A stretch of 64,000 nt of DNA, from NCBI RefSeq assembly GCF_041449215.1, contig NZ_JBGNFV010000001.1:186001-250000 (forward strand), given 5' to 3'. The notes beneath the pieces were generated by a model that ran no database searches, had not been told where the DNA came from, and saw only the letters and a list, made by a program, of their open reading frames with translations. Position numbers and translations under genes: made by a program. Every line of letters begins with the position of its first letter. The first letter of the stretch is position 1. Shown here piece by piece: positions 1 through 8,462 of this stretch. The stretch is from Roseivirga sp. BDSF3-8. Lineage in GTDB: Bacteria; Bacteroidota; Bacteroidia; Cytophagales; Cyclobacteriaceae.

Positions 1-70
1 ATTGCCGTAATATATTGCCCAATTAAAATTAAAATAGTATAATGCCTGTGAACCTTAATACCTAGTAAAC

Positions 71-598
71 ATGAAAATCCACACCTTCGAAACCGGCCCT
101 TATTTTTCCTCAACCAGCCGGTTTGTTGTATTTACTCTCTCAGCAGTCATCTTTTTTATGGCGCTGGCAAACAGCATCCTTTTTCTGATCCTGTTTGGTC
201 CCCTACTTATCATCGCCGCCCTGGTGGTCACATTTCAGCAGTACTTTATCGCTATTGATACTGAAAAGAACCAGTACTATGACGGTACCATTGTCTTCGG
301 TATCAAGAGCGGTAGCTGGCACCCCTATTCAGCGTTAGACCTGCTTTACTTTTACCAAAAGCGCTACTCTAGAAAAATTAACTCGTTTGCCTCCTCAACA
401 ACGGTACGCTCTGCTTCTTATGATGGCTACCTGAGATTTACCGATGGCGAAAAAATTCAACTCATCAGTGAACCAGATGAAAAGAAGGCCATCGAACTCA
501 TGACAGAAATTGCCAGAAAGCTTAATTTAAACCTTTACCAGCACGATGAACTCATCTATGAGGCCGGAAGGGAGCACCGCCAGACGGAAAAGGCCTGA
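71..598 (+). CDS. Small two-helix membrane protein of unknown function
   Basis: I do not recognise this 175-residue protein. After a short N-terminus two closely spaced hydrophobic segments (about residues 17-37 and 38-55) are visible, followed by a soluble domain rich in beta-type residues and ending in a charged tail. The layout, a membrane hairpin followed by a small beta domain, resembles bacterial PH-like membrane proteins, but no defining motif is present, so that is only a suggestion. It lies 81 bp upstream of the antiporter gene on the same strand and could be co-transcribed with it. Confidence 0.7.
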   Translation: MKIHTFETGPYFSSTSRFVVFTLSAVIFFMALANSILFLILFGPLLIIAALVVTFQQYFIAIDTEKNQYYDGTIVFGIKSGSWHPYSALDLLYFYQKRYSRKINSFASSTTVRSASYDGYLRFTDGEKIQLISEPDEKKAIELMTEIARKLNLNLYQHDELIYEAGREHRQTEKA

Positions 599-679
599 TT
601 AATGGGAATATTAGCTGAATATTCTATTACCTAAACAGGTCAATTTTTTACCTTTACCCTTGAATTAAACAGCTACACT

Positions 680-1945
680 GTGGACATTATCAGCATCATT
701 TCCGCCATTATCGCCATTTCGGCCATTTTCGCCTACATAAATCATCAGTACATAAAGCTACCGACCACTATCAGCCTTATGATCATGGGCCTGGGGCTAA
801 GCCTGATTATCCTGTTGGCCGGCGTCTTTAATGAAACAGTGCCTGTGGTGGTGGAAGGCTATGTGGAGCAGCTCCACTTCAGTGAGGTGCTGCTGGAATA
901 CATGCTTAGCTTTCTGCTGTTTGCAGGAGCCTTGCATACTGATATGTCCAGGCTTAGAAATGCCCGCGGTCCCATCCTTAGCTTTGCCACCATTGGCGTA
1001 TTACTGTCCACCTTTCTGATAGGCGGCACGATCTACCTGCTGCTTCCCCTGCTCTATCAGCCAGTGGATTTTATTTACTGCCTCATATTCGGTGCCCTTA
1101 TCTCTCCTACGGACCCTATTGCTGTATTGGGAATCCTTAAAAAGGCTAAGGTGCCGGAGCAGCTGGAAACCAAGATCGTCGGCGAATCGCTTTTCAATGA
1201 CGGAGTAGGCGTGGTGGTTTTTCTTACCCTGTTCCAGATCGCAGAGAAAGGACTGGAAAATGTATCGGCAGGAGATATTGGCGAGTTATTGGTGGCAGAA
1301 ATAGCCGGCGGATTACTACTGGGCGTCATCCTTGGGGTGATTGCATGGCAGCTCATGAAGCGAATAGATCACTACCAGACAGAAGTACTTATCAGTCTTG
1401 CCGTGGTGTTTGGCGGAAATGCCGTAGCCCACTGGCTACACTTTTCTGCGCCACTGGCCATGGTAGCGGCCGGGCTGTTTATCGGCAACCACGGCGTGAA
1501 AACAGCCATGTCTGATATTACGAAAGATTACCTGACCAAATTCTGGGAAGTGATTGATGAGATACTTAATGCTATACTTTTCGTAATGATAGGCCTGGAG
1601 CTTGTAGTCATCAGCTTCAACAGTACGTATACACTGATTGGCATTATCGCTATCCCACTCGTGCTGGTCATTCGCTTTATTGCCCTTTATCTGCCCTCTG
1701 CGCTGCTGGGTCTTCGCCCGAGCTTTCAGGAGAACACCCTGCGCATAATGACCTGGGGCGGGCTCAGAGGAGGCATTTCTATCGCTCTGGCGCTCTCCCT
1801 GCAGGAGGGCATGATGCGGGAGATGTTTACCTCAGTCACTTATATAGTCGTGCTCTTCAGTATCATTGTGCAGGGGCTAACTATAGAGCCTTATATCAAA
1901 AAGCTGAAGATGAGTTCTAAGCGCAGTCCCGAGGGGACATTATAA
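680..1945 (+). CDS. Sodium/proton antiporter, CPA1 family
   Basis: This 421-residue polytopic protein is an inner-membrane cation:proton antiporter exchanging Na+ (or K+) for H+. It is hydrophobic almost throughout, with roughly 11-12 membrane segments. The family signatures are visible: an SPTDP motif in the first half and ESLFNDG a little later, whose Asn-Asp pair is the ion- and proton-binding site of CPA1 exchangers, then a WGGLRGG motif near the C-terminus. The start is a GTG. Unlike many bacterial CPA1 proteins it has only a short cytoplasmic tail and no TrkA-C or cyclic-nucleotide domain. Ion preference cannot be read from the sequence. Confidence 0.92.
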   Translation: MDIISIISAIIAISAIFAYINHQYIKLPTTISLMIMGLGLSLIILLAGVFNETVPVVVEGYVEQLHFSEVLLEYMLSFLLFAGALHTDMSRLRNARGPILSFATIGVLLSTFLIGGTIYLLLPLLYQPVDFIYCLIFGALISPTDPIAVLGILKKAKVPEQLETKIVGESLFNDGVGVVVFLTLFQIAEKGLENVSAGDIGELLVAEIAGGLLLGVILGVIAWQLMKRIDHYQTEVLISLAVVFGGNAVAHWLHFSAPLAMVAAGLFIGNHGVKTAMSDITKDYLTKFWEVIDEILNAILFVMIGLELVVISFNSTYTLIGIIAIPLVLVIRFIALYLPSALLGLRPSFQENTLRIMTWGGLRGGISIALALSLQEGMMREMFTSVTYIVVLFSIIVQGLTIEPYIKKLKMSSKRSPEGTL

Positions 1946-1966
1946 GGGATAAGAAGGGTGGATATC

Positions 1967-2371
1967 TTAACGTGAGAGCAAAGAAAACACTGCGGCAGCA
2001 GTGATGGCCCGGCGTACCTGCCGGCTTCGGCTCTTACCGGTTTGCACCTGGGTGACTAGGTGCTCACAATTGTTCTTTAGCAAATGATAGGGGCGGCCAA
2101 CCTTACGCATAGCTTGCCTCAACCGTGCCGATCGTTCCTGTTCAGTACCGCTAAACCTTTCTACCCTGCGGATGCGGGGATAGATTTTTGCAAAACGGGA
2201 CAGGGGCATCAGTCGCACCCCGGCACCGGGATAAGCCTCCATAATCAATGCTGTGCCTTCGTCATTACAGCCAAGGTAAACCGCATAATGAGAAATAAGA
2301 GGGTTAAACTTTTTGGCAACAACTAAAGAATCCGCAGGCTGAAGCTGATATTTTCTTACGAAAGGATGCAT
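1967..2371 (-). CDS. LRAT/NC-domain (NlpC/P60-like) protein
   Basis: This 134-residue protein has the lecithin:retinol acyltransferase fold of permuted NlpC/P60 thiol enzymes. A His in the stretch SHYAVYLG (about residue 28) and a Cys in NCEHLV (about residue 102) match the family's His/Cys catalytic pair; the NCEHFV-like motif is the usual hallmark. Bacterial members are small cytoplasmic acyltransferases or thiol hydrolases of mostly unknown substrate. A C-terminal basic/hydrophobic tail could associate with membranes. It is transcribed convergently with the antiporter gene. Confidence 0.75.
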   Translation of the reverse strand: MHPFVRKYQLQPADSLVVAKKFNPLISHYAVYLGCNDEGTALIMEAYPGAGVRLMPLSRFAKIYPRIRRVERFSGTEQERSARLRQAMRKVGRPYHLLKNNCEHLVTQVQTGKSRSRQVRRAITAAAVFSLLSR

Positions 2372-2427
2372 AATATCTGGTAAAATAGTAACTAGCAGCC
2401 CGCTTGATTAGTTCAGAGGGGGAGAGT

Positions 2428-2817
2428 ATGGAAAAAGAAGAAATATTGATTTTTGTATACGGCACCTTGCGGGTGGGCGGCAGCCACCATCATCTGCTTG
2501 GTGAATCCACCACTATCAGAAAGGAGCACATTCTGGATCACTACTGCATGTACTCTGCAGGCTGGTATCCGGTAGTGGTGCCGGATTCCGATCCGGACTC
2601 ACACCACAGCGTGGTAGGTGATGTGATCAGCATTCATACAGACCTGGTACCTAAACTGGATGTGTATGAAGGCAATGAGTTCACCAGAAAGCAGATCGAA
2701 CTTGACGGCATCAAAGAGCCGGTATGGATTTACCTCCTCAAGGACAGTGAAGACACTGACTCTTACACCCCGCTTGAGAGCGGAGACTGGCTAAAGGAAG
2801 GCAAATCGGCCGTTTAA
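2428..2817 (+). CDS. Gamma-glutamylcyclotransferase-like (GGCT/AIG2) protein
   Basis: About 129 residues with the GGCT-fold signature FVYGTLRVGG at the N-terminus, which forms the substrate-binding loop, and DVYEG in the second half, where the Glu is the expected general acid/base. Family members cyclise gamma-glutamyl peptides or amines to 5-oxoproline. The start at 2428 was chosen over the upstream ATG at 2404 because a GGGGAGAG Shine-Dalgarno-like stretch lies just before it and the family motif begins soon after. The substrate is unknown. Confidence 0.8.
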   Translation: MEKEEILIFVYGTLRVGGSHHHLLGESTTIRKEHILDHYCMYSAGWYPVVVPDSDPDSHHSVVGDVISIHTDLVPKLDVYEGNEFTRKQIELDGIKEPVWIYLLKDSEDTDSYTPLESGDWLKEGKSAV

Positions 2818-2826
2818 CTTCCGGCC

Positions 2827-3105
2827 TTACTGCCACCCATCATACATTCTGTTCAACTCCTCGAACAGGTCAAACCTGACGGCTGTCAAAAACCTAACCG
2901 ATCCGGAAGATGCACTGGAGGATAAGCCCTCGCGCTCCTGGGGTAGCGTGGAATAGGGTTGTTCCCCTACCCACTCCACACTGGAGGTAGCATTGGTTAT
3001 TTCCAGCGGGTGGTGATTTTCAGGGTATCCTTCCGTATTAGTAGAGGAGACCACTATCCTTTTCGTTGGTCTGAGCGTAGTAGACGCTCTTTTGATTTCA
3101 ATCAT
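2827..3105 (-). CDS. Small hypothetical protein
   Basis: A possible 92-residue protein downstream of, and on the same strand as, the serine hydrolase gene. The frame extends upstream to 3150, but the ATG at 3105 gives a more natural start. No domain, signal peptide or membrane segment is recognisable; the sequence is polar with a Ser-rich middle. It may be a genuine small gene or a chance frame. Confidence 0.35.
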   Translation of the reverse strand: MIEIKRASTTLRPTKRIVVSSTNTEGYPENHHPLEITNATSSVEWVGEQPYSTLPQEREGLSSSASSGSVRFLTAVRFDLFEELNRMYDGWQ

Positions 3106-3176
3106 AAACAATTCACATAAAAATCCTGGTGCCTCCCCGGCAGGAGGCAAAATGAATAGGTTGATAGCAGGATTTA

Positions 3177-4535
3177 TCAGTTGGCAGAAGCCACAGGCTG
3201 CATAGGCATAGGTATCAGCGAAGGGATAGTCTCATGCTCAAACAGGTCTGTCTCAGGCCACTCATTAACCCTGTTCAGTGCGCGGGTCACTGTAAGGTCA
3301 AGTTCACGGCTGAAGCGGCTTCCTTTCCATGTGCTGGTATTGGTGATCATCACGTAGCTGATTCCGTCAGCTCTTCTCACCATAATAGCTGATGTACCGG
3401 CCAGCGTTCCGGTTCTCCACCAGCGACCCAGTCCGTTTACAGACCTCCAGCCCATGGGGCTAAGGTAAGTAGGATCAGGCTCGGTCATAGTCTTAATACT
3501 TTCAGGACTCAGAATATCCTCCCGCTCGTCCCAGCCATCGATGGCAGTCAGCAGGCGCATAAGGTCGGTTACACTGGCCACCCAGCCCCCGGCGGCACCC
3601 AAGGCTTCTATATGCGTGCCACCATAGGTACGAGGCACCATATCACCCGTGCCAAAGCATGACAGTCTGTGGGCTGCATTCTGCTTATCATAGTAAGTTA
3701 CCTCTCCCTCCTGTATTTCATCCATCAGGCTATGTCCCAGTGTCATATCATAAATACCCAGGGGGTAGAGCACGTTAGTCTGTACGTACGTTTCATAGTC
3801 CATGCCTGAGGCTTTTGCAATCACTTCACCAAGTACCACAAAACCCAGGTTGCTATAAATGCTACGTGTGCCCGGGTAAAAGCTCAGGCGGCGGTTCAAC
3901 GCATATTCTATGTAGTCAGATACGTCAAGGGGAAGGGGCTTATCCGCCCATTGGGCCACTACCTGATCCATAAACATAGGATCACCGGCACGTGAAGACC
4001 AGCCCGCAGAATGAGTGAGCAAGTGACTCACTGTTATTTTCTCTACCTTATTGTCGCGGTAATTAAGGTATATACTGTCATTCAGCACCCCATCTGCCCC
4101 AAACACCTGCTGATCAAGGCGTAGCTTTTGATCCTCTACCAGCTTCATTATCGCTACTGCCGTTACCAGCTTGGATACACTGGCAATGCGGAATTTATGA
4201 CTGGGCTGAGTAACTTCCCCGTTTTCTTCGTTGGCAAAGCCATAACCTTTGGTGTACAGCAACTCACTGTCCCGCACCACAGCTACGGATGCTCCTTTTA
4301 CGCCCCATCTTTTCATAAACCGCTCCACCTCATAATCAAACCCTTCCATTTCGCCGTAGGCAGTATGGTCATTGGTTATCTTGAGGGGTTCCGGATGAAA
4401 CTCTGCGTAAAAGGACTCAGATTTTCCTGCTTCCGTTTCATCTTCCCCGAAGGCAGTCATGGCCAGCACAAAGGGGAAATTGTACGAAATAATGAAGGAA
4501 CTCAAAGAAATTACCAGAGAGGCCAGTAAATTCAT
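3177..4535 (-). CDS. Serine hydrolase, class C beta-lactamase / DD-peptidase fold
   Basis: A 452-residue exported protein of the serine beta-lactamase-like superfamily. An N-terminal hydrophobic segment (residues about 1-27) looks like a signal peptide or anchor. The catalytic SxxK motif is seen as ASVSK (Ser119, Lys122) and the second motif YxN as YSN (227-229). The third motif of class C enzymes (KTG/HxG) is not obvious; WRTGTLAG near residue 400 is the best candidate. Members act on peptidoglycan peptides, D-amino-acid peptides or esters; true beta-lactamase activity cannot be assumed. It stands alone on the minus strand. Confidence 0.85.
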   Translation of the reverse strand: MNLLASLVISLSSFIISYNFPFVLAMTAFGEDETEAGKSESFYAEFHPEPLKITNDHTAYGEMEGFDYEVERFMKRWGVKGASVAVVRDSELLYTKGYGFANEENGEVTQPSHKFRIASVSKLVTAVAIMKLVEDQKLRLDQQVFGADGVLNDSIYLNYRDNKVEKITVSHLLTHSAGWSSRAGDPMFMDQVVAQWADKPLPLDVSDYIEYALNRRLSFYPGTRSIYSNLGFVVLGEVIAKASGMDYETYVQTNVLYPLGIYDMTLGHSLMDEIQEGEVTYYDKQNAAHRLSCFGTGDMVPRTYGGTHIEALGAAGGWVASVTDLMRLLTAIDGWDEREDILSPESIKTMTEPDPTYLSPMGWRSVNGLGRWWRTGTLAGTSAIMVRRADGISYVMITNTSTWKGSRFSRELDLTVTRALNRVNEWPETDLFEHETIPSLIPMPMQPVASAN

Positions 4536-5016
4536 GTTTTTTGCCCGTTTATTTAATTACTCTGACAGTGAACACCTTGCTTACGCAAAAGATTCAAGGT
4601 TGTCAAAATTGAGGTTGTAGTTAGTTTTTTGAGAAAATCCCGCTAAATTCTCACCCGGCAGAATAATCCATTTAGCAAAAATATAGATTTATACATGAAA
4701 TCAAGGGCAAAGCAATATTAATTGAATTTTTTAATGATATGAGTATCAACACCTTAGGACGAGGCCCTATTATTTGATTTTTTTTATACAAAATTGACTA
4801 TTTAGAATTATTTTAAGCGAATACTCTAATTGTTCCATTGTAAGGTTTGCCTTTTATCCTGAACAAAAACCATTGCTCAGCGTGACAGGCTACTCATCCC
4901 CCTACCCGCCTTCTGCCTTTTCTATATTTTGTATTTTGAAGCTTATTTTAGCTTTCGCGGTACCCTTATTCCGGTGTCGCACATACCTGTAAACTCTTTG
5001 TAGAAAACTTTTTTAT
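4536..5016. other. Intergenic region between divergent genes
   Basis: About 480 bp of AT-rich DNA between the divergent serine hydrolase and VPS10-like genes. It must contain both promoters. I see no RNA gene, strong inverted repeat or open frame in it. Confidence 0.5.
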
Positions 5017-8000
5017 ATGCGAAAACATATCCTTAGCAAGTATTTATTAACCATGGGAGTCCTGCTCTCTACCTTTTGCACAGCCTTGGAGGCTATAGGA
5101 CAAAAAGTAGACATGGAGAAACTGAAAGGACTGAATATCAGGAATATCGGACCGGCAGGAATGAGTGGCCGTGTCACCAGTATCGATGTGGTTCGTGAAA
5201 ATCCGGACATCATTTTCGCCGGCACAGCTTCCGGAGGCCTCTGGAAAAGTGAGTCCGGTGGCATTAGCTGGAAGCCGGTATTTGATAAGGAAAGGGTGAT
5301 GTCCATTGGGGATGTGACCATTTACCAAAAGAATCCCTCCATCGTATGGGCCGGTACCGGTGAAGGCAACCCGCGTAATAGCCAGACGAATGGTTACGGG
5401 GTTTACAAAAGCCTCGACGGGGGGAATACCTGGCAATTGATGGGCCTGGAAAACACCCGCAATATTCATCGGGTGCTCATTCACCCGGATAATCCTGATG
5501 TGGTATATGTAGGTGCTATCGGCACGGCCTGGGGAGATACTGAAGACAGAGGTGTCTACAAAACCACAGACGGCGGTAAGACCTGGAATAAAATACTCTA
5601 CGCCAATAACCGGACGGGTGTGGCGGATATGGTGATGGACCCCACTAACCCTAATAAACTTGTGGTAGCCATGTGGGAATACCGCCGGTGGCCATGGTAT
5701 TTCGAATCCGGTGGTGAAGGCAGCGGCCTGTGGATCACACAGGACGGGGGCGAAAACTGGGAAGAGCGAACCAGCGAAGACGGCCTTCCTGAAGGTGAAC
5801 TTGGCCGGATAGGGCTTGCCATAGCACCAAGCAATCCCGACCGTATTTATGCCCTGGTAGAGGCTAAAACGAATGCGCTTTATCGCAGTGATGACGGCGG
5901 TAAGAACTGGCAGATGATTAATGACAGTGAAGGCATAGGCAACCGCCCCTTCTACTACAGTGACATTTTTGTAGACCCAAAGAATGACAACAGGCTGTAC
6001 AGCATCCACTCGCTGGTAACCATGAGTGAAGACGCTGGCAAAAGCTTTACTGTACTACTCCCCTACTCGGAAATACACCCTGACCACCATGCGTGGTATA
6101 TTCATCCGGACAATCCGGACTTCATGATGGACGGTAACGACGGAGGACTTAATATCACGCGGGATCGCGGAGAATCCTGGCGTTTTGTTGAGAACCTGCC
6201 ACTGGCCCAGTTCTACCACATTAATATAGACGATGCCACACCATACAATGTATATGGTGGCATGCAGGATAATGGCTCCTGGAGAGGCCCCGCCTATGTG
6301 TGGCGTGAAGGAGGTATACGGAACGGTTACTGGGAAGAGCTCTTTTTCGGTGATGGCTTTGATGTAGTACCTGTACCTGGCGAGCCGGATAAAGGGTATG
6401 CCATGTCACAGGGAGGTTTTGTAGGTCGGTATAACCTGGCTACGGGAAATGCCAAGCTCATACGCCCTGTGCACCCTGAAGGCACTGAATTGCGCTTTAA
6501 CTGGAACGCAGCCATCGCCCAGGACCCCTTCGACAAAAATACGATCTTCTATGGCAGCCAATTTCTGCATAAGAGTACGGACCGGGGTGAGTCATGGCAA
6601 ATAATCTCTCCGGACCTGACCACGAATGACCCGGAAAAGCAAAAGCAACTTGAAAGTGGTGGTCTGACTATAGATGCCACGAATGCTGAGAACTTCACCA
6701 CCATTGTGTCTATAGCTCCCAGTCCGGTAGAGGAGGGTGTGATCTACGTAGGTACGGATGACGGCAACCTACAGGTGACACGCGACGGTGGTAACACATG
6801 GAGCAATACAGCCTCTGGTATGAAGGGCGTACCGGCAGGTAGCTGGATTCCGCAGATACACGCCAGTACGTATAATAAGGGAGAAGCCTGGGCTGTGGTA
6901 AATAACTACCGTCGTAATGACTACGCTCCTTACCTGTACCATACGACTAACTATGGGCGTAGCTGGGAACGCATGATTAACTCAGATCAGGTGTTCGGCT
7001 ATACACTGAGCTTTATCCAGGATCCGGAGGAACCAAAACTGATGTTTTTGGGAACGGAATACGGGCTCTATCTGAGTATAGACGGAGGCGAAAACTGGAG
7101 CAAGTGGAGTGAGAACTACCCCAGCGTATCCACTATGGATATGAAAATACACCCCACCGAGCATGACCTGGTGATAGGTACCTTTGGCCGTGCCGCATGG
7201 GTTCTGGATAACATTCGTCCTTTGAGAGAGATGGCTGGTGAAGGCAGCTCCCTACTTACCCAAACAGTGCATGTATACCCTGCAGCAGAGGGTGTGCAGG
7301 CTGTGAAAAGAGAAGCCACAGGCACGCGCTTTGCCGGTGACGCCATATATAGTGGTGAGAACAGGGCCGACGGACTTATGATCACCTACTCTGTCAAGCA
7401 GGGAGCGAAAGATATGGCCAAAGCCAAAAAACAGGAGAGTAAAGAAGAGAAAGAAGACGAGGACAAGAAAGAGGCTCCTGCCTCGGACAAAGCGACCATT
7501 GAGGTATTTAATAGCGAAGGTGAACTTATCCGTACACTGAAGCAAACACCTGAAACAGGCATGAACCAGGTGGCATGGGGCATGGATAAGGCAGGTACCC
7601 GCTACCCCAGTCAGCCAAAACCCAAAAACCCCGATACCCCCGAGCCAGCAGGCATACCTGTTCTGCCGGGAGAGTATAAAGTGAGGGTTTCATGGCAGGG
7701 AAGTATGGACAGCACGATGGTAACGGTGAAGTCTGACCCTCGTGTGGATGTAGACCGGGAAGCATTGATGGCTCGCCAGCAATCGCTGGAAGCTATGGCC
7801 AACATGCTGGCAGCAGCAACGGAGGCTTCTGACCGTATCCGTGAGGCCCGTAACACTGTCGATATGGTAAGCAGCCTGATGCCAGAGGGCGAGACAGAAG
7901 ACGAGGCGATCAAAGAACTGAAGAAGCGTAACCAGGAGATGAAGGATACGCTCACTACCATGCTGGAAACTATCAATCCGGCCGAGGACATGAAGGGCAT

Positions 8001-8250
8001 CGTAAGAAGGCCGGATATACTGAGTGCCCAGCTTTCTATTCTGAGCTACTACGTTATGACGAGCCTGGAAGGCCCTAATGAGAACCAAAAACTGCTTATG
8101 GAGCAATCTAAGGAAAAGGCAGCCGAGGTGATCAGCAAAATAAATGAGTTCTTCAGCACCGAGTGGAAAGATTACCAGAACGCCGTAAAAGCGGCCAACC
8201 TGTCTCCGTTCGGGGAGTTTGAACCGATCGAAATAGACCGGGGCGAGTAA
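5017..8250 (+). CDS. Large secreted VPS10/sortilin-like beta-propeller protein
   Basis: A 1077-residue exported protein with an N-terminal signal sequence (about residues 1-28). The first ~720 residues contain many BNR/Asp-box type repeats of the form SxDGGxxW (for example SLDGGNTW, TTDGGKTW, TQDGGENW, SDDGGKNW), typical of the sortilin/VPS10 and glycosyl-hydrolase-like beta-propellers common in Bacteroidota. The propeller is followed by a highly charged Lys/Glu linker (about 795-830), a FlgD-like segment around residues 830-900 and a helical C-terminal region. Related proteins are annotated as 'glycosyl hydrolase' without proven activity; a binding or degradative role at the cell surface is an inference. 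It has a terminator close behind it. Confidence 0.85.
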   Translation: MRKHILSKYLLTMGVLLSTFCTALEAIGQKVDMEKLKGLNIRNIGPAGMSGRVTSIDVVRENPDIIFAGTASGGLWKSESGGISWKPVFDKERVMSIGDVTIYQKNPSIVWAGTGEGNPRNSQTNGYGVYKSLDGGNTWQLMGLENTRNIHRVLIHPDNPDVVYVGAIGTAWGDTEDRGVYKTTDGGKTWNKILYANNRTGVADMVMDPTNPNKLVVAMWEYRRWPWYFESGGEGSGLWITQDGGENWEERTSEDGLPEGELGRIGLAIAPSNPDRIYALVEAKTNALYRSDDGGKNWQMINDSEGIGNRPFYYSDIFVDPKNDNRLYSIHSLVTMSEDAGKSFTVLLPYSEIHPDHHAWYIHPDNPDFMMDGNDGGLNITRDRGESWRFVENLPLAQFYHINIDDATPYNVYGGMQDNGSWRGPAYVWREGGIRNGYWEELFFGDGFDVVPVPGEPDKGYAMSQGGFVGRYNLATGNAKLIRPVHPEGTELRFNWNAAIAQDPFDKNTIFYGSQFLHKSTDRGESWQIISPDLTTNDPEKQKQLESGGLTIDATNAENFTTIVSIAPSPVEEGVIYVGTDDGNLQVTRDGGNTWSNTASGMKGVPAGSWIPQIHASTYNKGEAWAVVNNYRRNDYAPYLYHTTNYGRSWERMINSDQVFGYTLSFIQDPEEPKLMFLGTEYGLYLSIDGGENWSKWSENYPSVSTMDMKIHPTEHDLVIGTFGRAAWVLDNIRPLREMAGEGSSLLTQTVHVYPAAEGVQAVKREATGTRFAGDAIYSGENRADGLMITYSVKQGAKDMAKAKKQESKEEKEDEDKKEAPASDKATIEVFNSEGELIRTLKQTPETGMNQVAWGMDKAGTRYPSQPKPKNPDTPEPAGIPVLPGEYKVRVSWQGSMDSTMVTVKSDPRVDVDREALMARQQSLEAMANMLAAATEASDRIREARNTVDMVSSLMPEGETEDEAIKELKKRNQEMKDTLTTMLETINPAEDMKGIVRRPDILSAQLSILSYYVMTSLEGPNENQKLLMEQSKEKAAEVISKINEFFSTEWKDYQNAVKAANLSPFGEFEPIEIDRGE

Positions 8251-8275
8251 GCTTTAAACCCAAGCATTCAATAAG

Positions 8276-8313
8276 TAAAAAGCCAGGCCGGTTATCGCAG
8301 CCTGGCTTTTTCG
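8276..8313. terminator. Bidirectional intrinsic terminator
   Basis: Stem AGCCAGGC (8281-8288) pairs with GCCTGGCT (8300-8307), with an A-run before and a T-run after, so it can stop transcription from either side. It follows the VPS10-like gene. Confidence 0.8.
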
Positions 8314-8404
8314 TTTGCAGGATATCAGTAAAAGCTGCTACTGTATTTTTCCTTCCAGCTAGATTAGGCTTTAGACAAGAAGCCTAAGCTATCACGTGAA
8401 AGGG

Positions 8405-8445
8405 CATAAAAAAAAGCTGTCTACTGAGAGCAGACAGCTTCTTTA
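8405..8445 (-). terminator. Intrinsic terminator of clpC
   Basis: Stem AAGCTGTCT (8414-8422) with AGACAGCTT (8432-8440); on the minus strand it is followed by a run of T residues, just downstream of the clpC stop codon. Confidence 0.8.
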
Positions 8446-8462
8446 TCTAAACAAATAATCAA